Positions 27,178 to 35,774 of a stretch of DNA of 64,000 nt are shown one piece after another. Made by a program: the position numbers and the translations under genes. Origin of the DNA: Terriglobia bacterium. Its GTDB lineage: Bacteria > Acidobacteriota > Terriglobia > Terriglobales > Acidobacteriaceae. The DNA lies in the NCBI GenBank assembly GCA_020073385.1, contig JAIQFH010000001.1, forward strand, positions 124,001 through 188,000, in the 5' to 3' direction. Each line of letters starts with the position of its first letter. The first letter of the stretch is position 1. Below the pieces are notes generated by a model. The model saw only the letters and a program-made list of their open reading frames with translations, did not search any database and had not been told where the DNA came from.

Positions 27178-27909
27178 TCACGCGCTTGGCACAACCTTGC
27201 TGGCACCGGCCAGCCATTCTGCCTGGCGAGGATCTCCGTTGTTCACGGCATAGAGGACGAGTTCCACGCGACTCGAGATGCCGAGTTTCTCGAATATCCG
27301 GAAGAGATATTTCTTGACGGTGTGCTCGCTGAGGTTGAGTTCGCGCGCGATCTGGCGGTTCCCCAGACCCTCGGCGACCAGCGCGACCACCTGTTCTTCA
27401 CGTGGAGTGAGCAGATTGACTCCATTCGAGTTGAGCACTCGCAAGGAAGGCACTTTCGAGATGAGTTCCACGATGTAGTTGAGTTGCTCCGTGTTTGCCC
27501 AGATCTGCCCGTCGGCAACGCGGAGCAGGCATTTACACAGCAAGCGCAAGTTCGAGTCGGCGATGCAGAATATGCCGCGCACCCCGGAACGAAAGGCGTT
27601 GGCCACAAGCTCACGGTCAAACGACTCGACCAGAAGGACTTTTGAAATCTCGGGATGTGAGAGATGAAAACGGCGCAAAGTTATGACCGTCTCAGACACT
27701 CTAAGAGAGGCAGTCATGGAAAAGAGAACGATACTGGGAGCCTTCTGCGAGACTGCGCGCAGGATGGAAACGGTTTCCATCTGGCAAGCGGCGACGTTGA
27801 ACTCTGGACGGCGACGCAAGGCACCGATCAGCAGTTGCGACTGCATGCGATTGGAATCGGCAACGAGAACATCGATGGGACGAGAAGTGGCGGCTGACGA
27901 CGAAGTCAT
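27178..27909 (-). CDS. LuxR-type (NarL-like) regulator with degenerate receiver domain
   Basis: 243 residues. The N-terminal 130 residues fold like a receiver (PIDVLVADSNRMQSQLL at the start), but the phospho-acceptor position reads IVLFSMTAS, with Ser (S64) instead of Asp, and the switch region reads VLLVESFD. Normal phosphorylation is therefore unlikely. The C-terminal LuxR helix-turn-helix is intact (LTPREEQVVALVAEGLGNRQIARELNLSEHTVKKYLFRIF, about 176-215). It is divergent from the exopolysaccharide locus, separated by about 540 bp, and is the best candidate for its regulator. Confidence 0.85.
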   Translation of the reverse strand: MTSSSAATSRPIDVLVADSNRMQSQLLIGALRRRPEFNVAACQMETVSILRAVSQKAPSIVLFSMTASLRVSETVITLRRFHLSHPEISKVLLVESFDRELVANAFRSGVRGIFCIADSNLRLLCKCLLRVADGQIWANTEQLNYIVELISKVPSLRVLNSNGVNLLTPREEQVVALVAEGLGNRQIARELNLSEHTVKKYLFRIFEKLGISSRVELVLYAVNNGDPRQAEWLAGASKVVPSA

Positions 27910-28447
27910 ATGAAAACCGATCTCCGAAGGAAAACACGATGTGTTGATTGTAGGAACCGGCGGAGACTACCTACAAGGGAAGTCGTCAGAAAAAGTCAGC
28001 ATCGATTTCAATTCGGGAATTGGATTTCTACAGCAGCCGTGTTGCGAGCGAAGCCATCGCTCGATTGTGGAAGACCGAGGCCGAAGAGCGACCGAAATGC
28101 GGAGATGCATGCGTTTTCGGTGATTGCGCTCACAAGAGCTGTTTCAGCACGGGAAATTGAGAGCGACTTGATCGAGAGACATGTGACACGGTGATTATGC
28201 AAGTCCACTTTTGTGGGTACGTCCGGCGGAGATATTCAGAAAGGGAATAAAGAACGTTCGCGCCTGAAGTGATTCCTACAACGTACTGATTTCAGAGGAT
28301 CCTTGCCGCTTGCTTGGTAAGCAGCCGGCGCTCCACTTTCGTAGACAGAACTTCCCATGTCTTGTTGAGTCTGGCGAATGGGCTTAAGTTGCAAAACAGC
28401 GCCACAAGAAAATATTCACATAGCACGGAAAGCAACGGCGCAAGTAA
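27910..28447. other. divergent intergenic region ahead of the exopolysaccharide locus
   Basis: No supported gene. It must hold the promoters of both the LuxR-type gene (minus) and the export gene (plus). It is AT-richer than its surroundings. I could not single out a consensus promoter with confidence. Confidence 0.4.
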
Positions 28448-29233
28448 ATGAAGCGGGTTTTCATAGTCGTTCAATTCATAGTAGTAGCCGTATTGGTCTT
28501 AAGTTGGAGTTCGGCCGTGTTCGCTCAGGGTGGGAAGGAAGTCCTGAGTGGAGACATAAGCGCCTCTCAATCCGGCCTAACCGGGGCAGGAGGGGGAGGA
28601 AACAATTCAACGGCCGCAAAACCCGGGAGAGCGGATGGCCTGGGAAACCCCTTGCTCGGAGGGGAGTGCCGTCCGCTCTACCGGTTGCATCCCAGCGACG
28701 TGCTGGAGGTGACCTTTACCGTCGCCCCGGAATTCAATCAGACCTTGACCGTGCAGCCGGACGGCTACGTAACGTTGAGAGACGCGGGAGCTGTGCTGGC
28801 CCAGGGACTCACGATCCCGCAGTTCGCAGAAGCGGTGCGCAAGGCATATGCCGGATATCTGCATGACCCGGAAGCAGCCGTGGCATTGAAGGATTTCGAG
28901 CGGCCTTATTTCGTAGTGGGCGGGGAAGTCGGCAAGCCGGGAAAGTACGAACTGCGCTCTGATACGACGGTCGCAGAAGCCGTGCAGATTGCCGGTGGTC
29001 TCACATCACAGGCAAAGCATTCGCAGGTGGTGCTGTTCCGGCGGGTCAATGACGATCTGGTGGAAACACGGCTGCTCAATCTAAAGAAGATGCTGAAGCA
29101 GAGCAGCCTGAAAGAGGATGCTCACCTTCGGCCCGGCGATCTGGTGTTCGTGCCGCAGAATGCCATCTCGAAGATATCAAGGTTCCTCGCCAAACCCGCA
29201 GTGAGTATGTACATGAATTCCTCCCAGTTCTAG
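28448..29233 (+). CDS. polysaccharide export outer-membrane protein (Wza/KpsD family)
   Basis: 261 residues. A signal peptide (FIVVQFIVVAVLVLSWSSAVFAQ) and a Gly/Ser-rich linker precede the Poly_export domain (YRLHPSDVLEVTFTVAPEFNQTLTVQPDGYVTL, about 80-150). One SLBB domain follows (YFVVGGEVGKPGKYELRSDTTVAEAVQIAGGL, about 155-235). It lacks the lipobox of Wza and the long C-terminal helix, so it is a short member of the family. It forms the outer-membrane/periplasmic exit for the exopolysaccharide and is the first gene of the locus. Confidence 0.92.
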   Translation: MKRVFIVVQFIVVAVLVLSWSSAVFAQGGKEVLSGDISASQSGLTGAGGGGNNSTAAKPGRADGLGNPLLGGECRPLYRLHPSDVLEVTFTVAPEFNQTLTVQPDGYVTLRDAGAVLAQGLTIPQFAEAVRKAYAGYLHDPEAAVALKDFERPYFVVGGEVGKPGKYELRSDTTVAEAVQIAGGLTSQAKHSQVVLFRRVNDDLVETRLLNLKKMLKQSSLKEDAHLRPGDLVFVPQNAISKISRFLAKPAVSMYMNSSQF

Positions 29234-29253
29234 GGGAGATCTCCCTCAACCGC

Positions 29254-30753
29254 ATGGCAGACGAAGACCCAATTCGCGGGCATGCTCAGCAGTCGATTCC
29301 GACGGTTCGAGAGTTGGCGATGGTGCTGTTTCGCCAGCGAAGGGCCTTCGTCTGGGTGGCTACAGTGGTTTTTGCAGGAGCCGTGCTGTACGCACTGGTA
29401 GGCACGAAATATGAGGCGAGTATGAAGATCCTGGTGCGGCGCGGCAGGGCGGATGCCCCCGTCAGTTCCGGCGAAAATGCGCCGCTTGATCTGACGCACC
29501 TGGCCGTGACGGAGGAGGAACTGAATTCGGAAGTCGAACTGCTGCGGGATGACGATGTCTTGCGGCGGGTGGTCGAAGAGACCGGAATTGGCGGGCGAGA
29601 TTGGTTTCATTTTCTCCGCATGCACGAGGGACATGCCGAACGGGTGGAACGGGCGGCGCGCAACCTGGCCAAGAGACTGAGAGTCGAGCCGGTCAAGAAA
29701 ACCAATCTGATTGCAATCGGGTACGCGGCGGATGATCCGCAGCGCGCCGCCAAAGTTCTGCACTCACTGGAAAACGCGTATCTGCAAAAACATCTAACTG
29801 TCCATCGACCGGGCGGAGAACTCCCCTTCTTCACGCAACAGGCCGAGCAATCTGAACGTCAACTGGAAGAAGCAAAACGGCAGTTGCTCCGCTTCACAAC
29901 AGAGCGTGGTGTCGTGGCGGCGGGGCTACAGCGAGATTTAACACTACAGAAGTTGAGCGAAGTGGACGCGAGTCACAGGCAGAACCACGTCGACCTGGCC
30001 GAGACGGCACAGCGGGTTTCGGAACTCGAAAGCCAACTGAAAAAGTTACCTGACCGCGCGACGACGCAGATTCGAACCGCGGACAATCCGGAACTCTTAA
30101 AGGAGCTCAAGTCGAGCCTGTTGAACCTGGAACTGAAGCGTACGCAACTGCTGACCAAGTTCGAACCGAATCATCGACTGGTCCGTGAGGTGGACGAGGA
30201 GATAGCGCAGGCCAAGTCAGCAATTGTGGCAGAGGGACTAACGCCGGTACGGGACGAAACCACCGACAAGAATACGCAATATGAATGGGCTAAGTCTGAG
30301 TTGCAACGGAGTCAGGTGCAGCTGAGAGGGCTGTTGGCACGAGAGGCAGCAGTCACAACGGAAGAAGGAGCCTTCCGGCAGATCGCGAGAAAGTTCGGAG
30401 AGGACGCTATTACGCAGGAGGATCTGCTCGGCAAGGAGAAAGCAGCGCTGGAGAACTACCTGCTGTATGTGAAGAAGCAGGAAGAAGCCAGAATGGACGA
30501 TGCCCTCGACGAGCGTGGAATCGTCAATGTCGCGATGGCGCAAGAACCGACTGCTCCGGCTTTGCCAGTGCGGTCGGCGTGGATCGTGTTGGCGTTCGGA
30601 TTCGTGGCCGCAGGAACGACGGCCACGGGGGCGGCGTTCGTTGCAGATTACTTAAATCCCGTGTTCCGCGATCCCGATGACGTAGTCGCATATCTGAACA
30701 GCCCGGTATTGGCATCACTCCCGAAAAAACCATGCGGGAGGCTCTCGGCATGA
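29254..30753 (+). CDS. polysaccharide chain-length determinant (Wzz/GNVR family)
   Basis: 499 residues. An N-terminal Wzz domain with its membrane helix (FVWVATVVFAGAVLYALVG, about 33-51) precedes a long periplasmic coiled-coil region (about 190-400). A GNVR-like segment and second helix follow (SAWIVLAFGFVAAGTTATGAAFVADY, about 445-470). The short cytoplasmic tail ends without a kinase domain; the kinase-like protein is separate, overlapping by four bases. It controls chain length and export in Wzy-dependent systems. Confidence 0.9.
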   Translation: MADEDPIRGHAQQSIPTVRELAMVLFRQRRAFVWVATVVFAGAVLYALVGTKYEASMKILVRRGRADAPVSSGENAPLDLTHLAVTEEELNSEVELLRDDDVLRRVVEETGIGGRDWFHFLRMHEGHAERVERAARNLAKRLRVEPVKKTNLIAIGYAADDPQRAAKVLHSLENAYLQKHLTVHRPGGELPFFTQQAEQSERQLEEAKRQLLRFTTERGVVAAGLQRDLTLQKLSEVDASHRQNHVDLAETAQRVSELESQLKKLPDRATTQIRTADNPELLKELKSSLLNLELKRTQLLTKFEPNHRLVREVDEEIAQAKSAIVAEGLTPVRDETTDKNTQYEWAKSELQRSQVQLRGLLAREAAVTTEEGAFRQIARKFGEDAITQEDLLGKEKAALENYLLYVKKQEEARMDDALDERGIVNVAMAQEPTAPALPVRSAWIVLAFGFVAAGTTATGAAFVADYLNPVFRDPDDVVAYLNSPVLASLPKKPCGRLSA

Positions 30754-31469
30754 GGGCGGGGGTGCTAAGTTCGGAGTCGTGGAGCTTTGCTGGTGCGCGT
30801 CCGATCGCGGAACCCAAAGAAACAGTTCTGAAGCAATACGCTCCCCCCACACCGACCGCGTGGAACAAAGAGACATTCGCGGACGAGCAAATTCGTGGCT
30901 TAGTACGGCGGATCTTTTCTCCCGGACTTGACCCGCCGGTGCAGCAGGTTGTCTTCAGCTCGGTGGAGCCTGAAACTGACGTCCGCAGTTTGTGCACGTG
31001 GGTGGGGGACGTCCTGGCACAGGAGAAGCCCGCTGAGATCGCGGTAATCGACGAGACTGAGGTTTCTTTGGAACGGAGGTCGGGCGGCCGCGATTTCGAT
31101 GCGCATTCACAGCATCGAACCACGCCGATCCGCCAATTCGCCACGCACATTCACAGAAACATGTGGTGGGTGCCGCCACGAAGCTCCAGCCCAGATTCTT
31201 CTCATCGCTCATCTCTGTCGGCGTACATGGCGGAATTGAGGAGAGAGTTCGAGTATTCGATTGTGGCTGCACCGGCGTCGACGGTATCGAGCCTGGCGCT
31301 CGAACTGGCGAGATTCGCAGACGGGATCATTTTGGTGTTGTCCGCGCGGCATACGCGCCGTGTCACTGCGCTCAAAGTCAAGAATGCCCTGGGCCGTGTG
31401 CGGCTTCTGGGAACAGTTTTGGGCGATCGGGAGTTTCCGATGCCAACGAGCATTTATCGAAGATTGTGA
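30750..31469 (+). CDS. CpsD/BY-kinase-like protein lacking Walker A
   Basis: 239 residues from the ATG at 30750, which overlaps the preceding stop (ATGA) and has GGGAGG 8 bases upstream. The overall order matches BY-kinases of exopolysaccharide loci: IRGLVRRIF near the start, VVFSS strand, EIAVID, a Walker A'-like region (FEYSIVAAPA), ADGIILVLSARHTRR and LLGTVLGDREFPMP. However, the nucleotide-binding loop (normally GEGKS/T) reads SSVEPETDVRSL, and the Asp of FD(Y/F)VIID is absent. There is no Tyr-rich tail either. It is probably an inactive partner of the chain-length protein. Confidence 0.7.
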   Translation: MRAGVLSSESWSFAGARPIAEPKETVLKQYAPPTPTAWNKETFADEQIRGLVRRIFSPGLDPPVQQVVFSSVEPETDVRSLCTWVGDVLAQEKPAEIAVIDETEVSLERRSGGRDFDAHSQHRTTPIRQFATHIHRNMWWVPPRSSSPDSSHRSSLSAYMAELRREFEYSIVAAPASTVSSLALELARFADGIILVLSARHTRRVTALKVKNALGRVRLLGTVLGDREFPMPTSIYRRL

Positions 31470-31510
31470 ATCGAGTGTTCGCGGAGAAGGATCCGCGAGA
31501 TCAACGCTGA

Positions 31511-33127
31511 ATGGAGTGGAACGTGTCCTCTGTTTTGGTTCACCCGTCGCGCCAGCAAGTGCAACATGCAGAATGTGCGCGTCTGATTCCGGGAGAGATG
31601 CCTGCATCTCGCTCAACGGTCAAGAAACCGCCAAGATCGATTAGGTCAGACACCCTCACAAACAAAGAACCGGAGTCGACGCCTTCAGCGGCACTGCCGG
31701 AAAGCCTGGTGGCGCTGCTTGCTCCCCGCCCGCTTCGAAGTAGGACCGCGTGGGAGTCTCTCCGGTCGATTGGTACCGATTGTGCGTTGATTGCGCTGAA
31801 CTGGCTTTCGCTGGGAGTGTTGTTGCTGCCCTTCCGCGTGATGTTTCCAGACGTTCCAGTCTTCGAATTCGCTCTCCGCTCATCCGCCTTTTTACTGGGA
31901 GTTTCCTTGTTGCACGCAGCTTTAATCACCCTCCTGGGCTACACGGAGGGGTTGTACAGAGCAGGGGCTGATTTGCCGGCAAAAACGAAATCCATGGGCA
32001 AGGCCGTGCTATGGGGCAGCCTGGTCTTGTGCTTTGCCTACGGGTTGCAGGGATCTCACTGGACCACCAGTTGCCTAATTTGCCTCGCCAGTTCGCTCCA
32101 CTTTGGGTCGATGTGGTTATGGAGACGGTGGAGCGTGGAACGAGAGCCTCAAGGAGGCATCGAGGCGCGCAACGTCCTGATTGTTGGAGCAGGCCAGGTG
32201 GGTCGCCGGTTGGCTGGCTATATCGATCGGCATCCTGGCTGCGGACGGCGAGTCTGCGGATTTTTGGATGACGGAAGGCCTCTGGGGAACGACGTGGTCG
32301 GCCGGGTTTCGGATCTTGCGCTCATGGCGCGAAGAGGATTCGTGGACGAAGTGATTCTCGCGGCTCCCCACGATGGCGAACTGGCGTTACGAGTATTTGG
32401 CGAGGCCAAGCGGTTGCGGTTGGACTTGGAGATCGTGCCGGAGCTGTTTGGATGCGATCCGGCGGAGCAGGAGATCGAGCACTTGGGCGGTCTTCCGGTA
32501 ATTCGTGTACATGCGGAACGCCTGCCGGCGGCGGGTTTGGTTGCGAAGCGAATCATCGACATCGTGGGCGCAAGCTTGGGGCTGCTCCTGGTGTCGCCTT
32601 TGCTGGTGGCGATTGCACTGTTGATCAGAGTGGATTCGCCCGGACCGGTTCTATACGCAGCCAAACGTGCAGGAAGGAAAGGGCGGGCGTTTCGATGCTA
32701 CAAGTTTCGCACCATGGTGAATGATGCCGATCAATGCAAGAACTCATTGCAGGGAATGAACAAACGGTCGGGTCCTATCTTCAAAGTGTTTGACGATCCG
32801 CGAATAACCCGAGTAGGACGATTGCTGCGCCGATACAGCCTCGATGAATTGCCGCAGCTATGGAACGTCATGAAAGGTGAAATGAGCCTGGTCGGGCCAA
32901 GGCCACATCCCGTCGACGAGTTTGCAGCCTATGAACTGAGTCACCTGGCGCGGCTTGACGTGACGCCTGGAATGACCGGGCTTTGGCAGGTTTCGGCGCG
33001 GCGAGACCCTTCTTTCGATCGCGCGATGGAGTTGGATCGGGAATACATCCGCACTTGGAATCTGGGGCTGGACTCGCGCATCCTGCTGCGCACTGTGTTC
33101 GCCGTGGCACGCGGAAGCGGGGACTGA
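31511..33127 (+). CDS. undecaprenyl-phosphate sugar-phosphate transferase (WcaJ-like)
   Basis: 538 residues. The N-terminal half has four to five membrane helices and a nucleotide-binding-like CoA_binding_3 domain ([17 protein letters not shown], about 220). The C-terminal bacterial sugar transferase domain (about 340-538) has [56 protein letters not shown] and [13 protein letters not shown]. It starts repeat-unit synthesis by moving a sugar phosphate, probably glucose-1-phosphate, to undecaprenyl phosphate at the inner membrane. The first 40 residues look unusual and the true start may lie further in. Confidence 0.93.
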   Translation: MEWNVSSVLVHPSRQQVQHAECARLIPGEMPASRSTVKKPPRSIRSDTLTNKEPESTPSAALPESLVALLAPRPLRSRTAWESLRSIGTDCALIALNWLSLGVLLLPFRVMFPDVPVFEFALRSSAFLLGVSLLHAALITLLGYTEGLYRAGADLPAKTKSMGKAVLWGSLVLCFAYGLQGSHWTTSCLICLASSLHFGSMWLWRRWSVEREPQGGIEARNVLIVGAGQVGRRLAGYIDRHPGCGRRVCGFLDDGRPLGNDVVGRVSDLALMARRGFVDEVILAAPHDGELALRVFGEAKRLRLDLEIVPELFGCDPAEQEIEHLGGLPVIRVHAERLPAAGLVAKRIIDIVGASLGLLLVSPLLVAIALLIRVDSPGPVLYAAKRAGRKGRAFRCYKFRTMVNDADQCKNSLQGMNKRSGPIFKVFDDPRITRVGRLLRRYSLDELPQLWNVMKGEMSLVGPRPHPVDEFAAYELSHLARLDVTPGMTGLWQVSARRDPSFDRAMELDREYIRTWNLGLDSRILLRTVFAVARGSGD

Positions 33128-34449
33128 TGCGGGCTCTCTCGATTGCGGCAATGCGAGAAGAGGAGCCGGTGTCGGGGTTGTTGGCTGGCGCAATCAAGAC
33201 CTCATTACGGCCATTGCAGGCGTTGATCGCAGCTCCCACGCTGCTTTTTCTTACGGCGCTTACGGCGATGCTGTTTGGCCATCCTGACGTCTCGTTCCAC
33301 AGGTTGAACCGCGTGACGTTCGCACTGCTCATTGTGGGAGTTGTCGGCAGGGCGGTGGTCTTGAAACAGGAAGTCCTCCGGTTTGAACGCGTTTCCTGGC
33401 CGATGATTGCGCTCACAGCCGTGGTGCTGATCAGCCTCGTGGGTCGGCCAGTCGACGAAGACACCTGGGGAGTGCTGGCGGCCAAGTACTTGTTTCCTTT
33501 CACACTGTTTCATCTGGCGCAGTTGGTATTTATCGAAGAGCGGAGGATCCGGCGATTTGAGGTCTTTGCGTTGGTTGTGCTTGCGTACTTGAGCTTTTCT
33601 GCCATTGTCTTTCTGCTGGGGCTGCACGATTTGGTGTTTCCCAAGTTCATTCTGGATCCGAACCTTGGATATCATGCCGAGCGGGCCCGGGGACCCTTCC
33701 TGCAGGCGGCCGCAAACGGAGTGTCCCTGAACATGCTGGTGCTGCTCGTGCTCCACGGTTATCGGCGTGGCAGCTTGCGAAGCGCGAAGACCCTGGTAGT
33801 GCTCGGGTCAGTCCCAATCGCAATCCTGGCGACAATGACAAGGTCGGTGTGGCTGTCATTTGTGGGCTCTCTGCTGGGTTTAGTTTTCGTTGCCAGGAAT
33901 CCCAAGGCACGGCTTGCCTGGATCGCGGTAGTGACGGTCGCTGCCGGTGGGCTCGGTGTCGTGATGAGCACGACACCGCTGGGCAGCGTTCTTGGCGATC
34001 GCTTCCAGGATAGCGGCTCGGTCGAATTTCGAGAGGCGGTTTACGCCGGCAGCTGGAGGATGTTCCTCGACCGGCCTATCGCGGGCTGGGGTTTTCACCA
34101 GATGCCAGCCACGCTACCAAAATATGTCGGCGAGTTTCACGACAAAGTGCTGTATCCCCATAACACCTATCTGGAAATCCTCGTCGAAAACGGGCTGCTG
34201 GGCCTCTCGCTGTACGCGTGGTTGATGTGGGAACTCTGGCGCTTGGGGCGCGAAAAGGTTCATGGAAGCGAGGCACAAGGCTTCCTAGACTCGGAGTTTC
34301 GGGGGTGGTGGCCGATCTTGCTTGCGGTGTACTGGGCCAATGCCGCGGTGGTGGTCATGAGTTATCAGTTCGTAAATGGAATCCTGTTCACCGTGGCAGG
34401 CATCCTGGCTGCGCACAGGCGAAGAGCGGAGGTCAGTGGCCCATGCTGA
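33127..34449 (+). CDS. O-antigen ligase/polymerase-like membrane protein (Wzy/WaaL)
   Basis: 440 residues with about ten membrane helices. It has the Wzy_C (PF04932) core: TMTRSVWLSFVGSLLGLVFVA, then a large periplasmic loop ending in FHQMPATLPKYVG and PHNTYLEILVENGLLGLSLYAWL, which carries the H-N-x-(Y/F)-L motif typical of this family. In this locus a polymerase role is more likely than a ligase, but the two cannot be told apart by sequence alone. Its ATG overlaps the previous stop (TGATG), so translation is coupled. Confidence 0.85.
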   Translation: MRALSIAAMREEEPVSGLLAGAIKTSLRPLQALIAAPTLLFLTALTAMLFGHPDVSFHRLNRVTFALLIVGVVGRAVVLKQEVLRFERVSWPMIALTAVVLISLVGRPVDEDTWGVLAAKYLFPFTLFHLAQLVFIEERRIRRFEVFALVVLAYLSFSAIVFLLGLHDLVFPKFILDPNLGYHAERARGPFLQAAANGVSLNMLVLLVLHGYRRGSLRSAKTLVVLGSVPIAILATMTRSVWLSFVGSLLGLVFVARNPKARLAWIAVVTVAAGGLGVVMSTTPLGSVLGDRFQDSGSVEFREAVYAGSWRMFLDRPIAGWGFHQMPATLPKYVGEFHDKVLYPHNTYLEILVENGLLGLSLYAWLMWELWRLGREKVHGSEAQGFLDSEFRGWWPILLAVYWANAAVVVMSYQFVNGILFTVAGILAAHRRRAEVSGPC

Positions 34450-35774
34450 CCGTGGCCTATCTGGCGAATCAATTCCCTGTCGCGGTTGAGCCCTACGTGG
34501 CAGAGGAGATCGCAGAATTGCGGCTGCTCGGAGTTCGTGTCGTAACGGGGACTGTAACCCGGGCCAATAGGCAAGACAAAATCCGGGAGGATCCCGATGT
34601 CGCGGTACGACCGCTGCAGGTGCTAGTGCTGGTGCAAGCCGTGTGGCTATGCCTCTGGCGCTGGGACAGAATTGCGGACCTGGTCGCACGCGTGCTTTTT
34701 CACGGCCCGGAAGGCCTGATACGACGGGTGAAAGCCTTACTGCATACTCTGCTGGGAGTTTGTTATGCAGTTCGACTCCAGACGCAAGGGGTCGAGCATA
34801 TCCACGTGCATCATGGATATTCGGCCTCGTGGATTGCGATGGCTGCGGCTCGGTTGCTCGATTTGAAGTTCAGCCTGACGCTCCATGGATCGGACTTGCT
34901 CCTGCACCGTGCCTATCTGGATGTGAAGCTTCAGAATTGCAGGTTCTGCCTGACTATCTCGGAATACAACCGCCGGTTCATCGCCACGCACTATCCCGCG
35001 ATTGATCCGGCAAAAGTGTTCGTCGCGCGGCTTGGAGTCGAAGTACCTGAAACCGAGATTTCGAAATTACCTGCCCGCCGCAACAACGCTGAGCCAATCC
35101 ACCTGCTGGCGGTGGGACGTTTACATGCGGTAAAGGACCACGCGTTCCTGCTACGGGCATGCGACTACTTGCAGGCTGAAGGCTTGGACTTCTGCTGCGA
35201 GATTGCGGGGGACGGCCCGGAGCGGCGCCGGTTGGAGTCAGTGATCCGCGAACTCGGACTCGAGAATAGGGTCAAGCTCTTGGGTCACATCTCGCCGGAA
35301 CAGACGGATTCGTTATACAGGCAAGCGGATCTGGTCGTGTTGACCAGTCGCAGCGAAGGGATTCCGCTAGTGTTGATGGAAGCGATGGCGCAAGGGAAGC
35401 TCGTTTTGGCGCCAGCGATCACTGGAATTCCTGAGCTTGTGATTGCAGGAAAGACTGGGTTTCTGTACGAGCCCGGATCGATCTGGGATTTTCTAGAGAA
35501 GGTGATGGAAATCTCTTGTCTGCTCGGAAAAGGCCCGCCTCTTGTGGAAGACACGCCGGAGAAATGGAGTACCTGCGAAGTATTGCGCCGTGCGATACCG
35601 ACAGATTCCGCCGACCCCTTGGATTGGGTCAGGCATGCGGCTCGCGTACAAATTTGTCTTAACTTCAACCGTCAAAAAAACTTGCAGTTATTTACCGATC
35701 TATTCCTCCAGAACGTGTTTCGGTCCCAAGGCGAGGCTCTTCCCCATGCGAGTTCTGTTCTGCAACAAATATAA
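34443..35774 (+). CDS. glycosyltransferase, GT4 family
   Basis: 443 residues, GT-B fold. N-terminal domain: VAYLANQFPVAVEPYVAEEI, VHHGYSASWIAM and LTLHGSDLLLH. C-terminal domain: AVGRLHAVKDHAFLLRAC, IAGDGPERRRLE, VKLLGHIS, and the donor-binding SEGIPLVLMEAMAQGKLVLAPAITGIPEL (E-x7-E motif). It adds one sugar to the lipid-linked repeat unit. It overlaps the preceding gene by 7 bases and the following one by 29. The last 60 residues have no family likeness. Confidence 0.9.
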   Translation: MLTVAYLANQFPVAVEPYVAEEIAELRLLGVRVVTGTVTRANRQDKIREDPDVAVRPLQVLVLVQAVWLCLWRWDRIADLVARVLFHGPEGLIRRVKALLHTLLGVCYAVRLQTQGVEHIHVHHGYSASWIAMAAARLLDLKFSLTLHGSDLLLHRAYLDVKLQNCRFCLTISEYNRRFIATHYPAIDPAKVFVARLGVEVPETEISKLPARRNNAEPIHLLAVGRLHAVKDHAFLLRACDYLQAEGLDFCCEIAGDGPERRRLESVIRELGLENRVKLLGHISPEQTDSLYRQADLVVLTSRSEGIPLVLMEAMAQGKLVLAPAITGIPELVIAGKTGFLYEPGSIWDFLEKVMEISCLLGKGPPLVEDTPEKWSTCEVLRRAIPTDSADPLDWVRHAARVQICLNFNRQKNLQLFTDLFLQNVFRSQGEALPHASSVLQQI

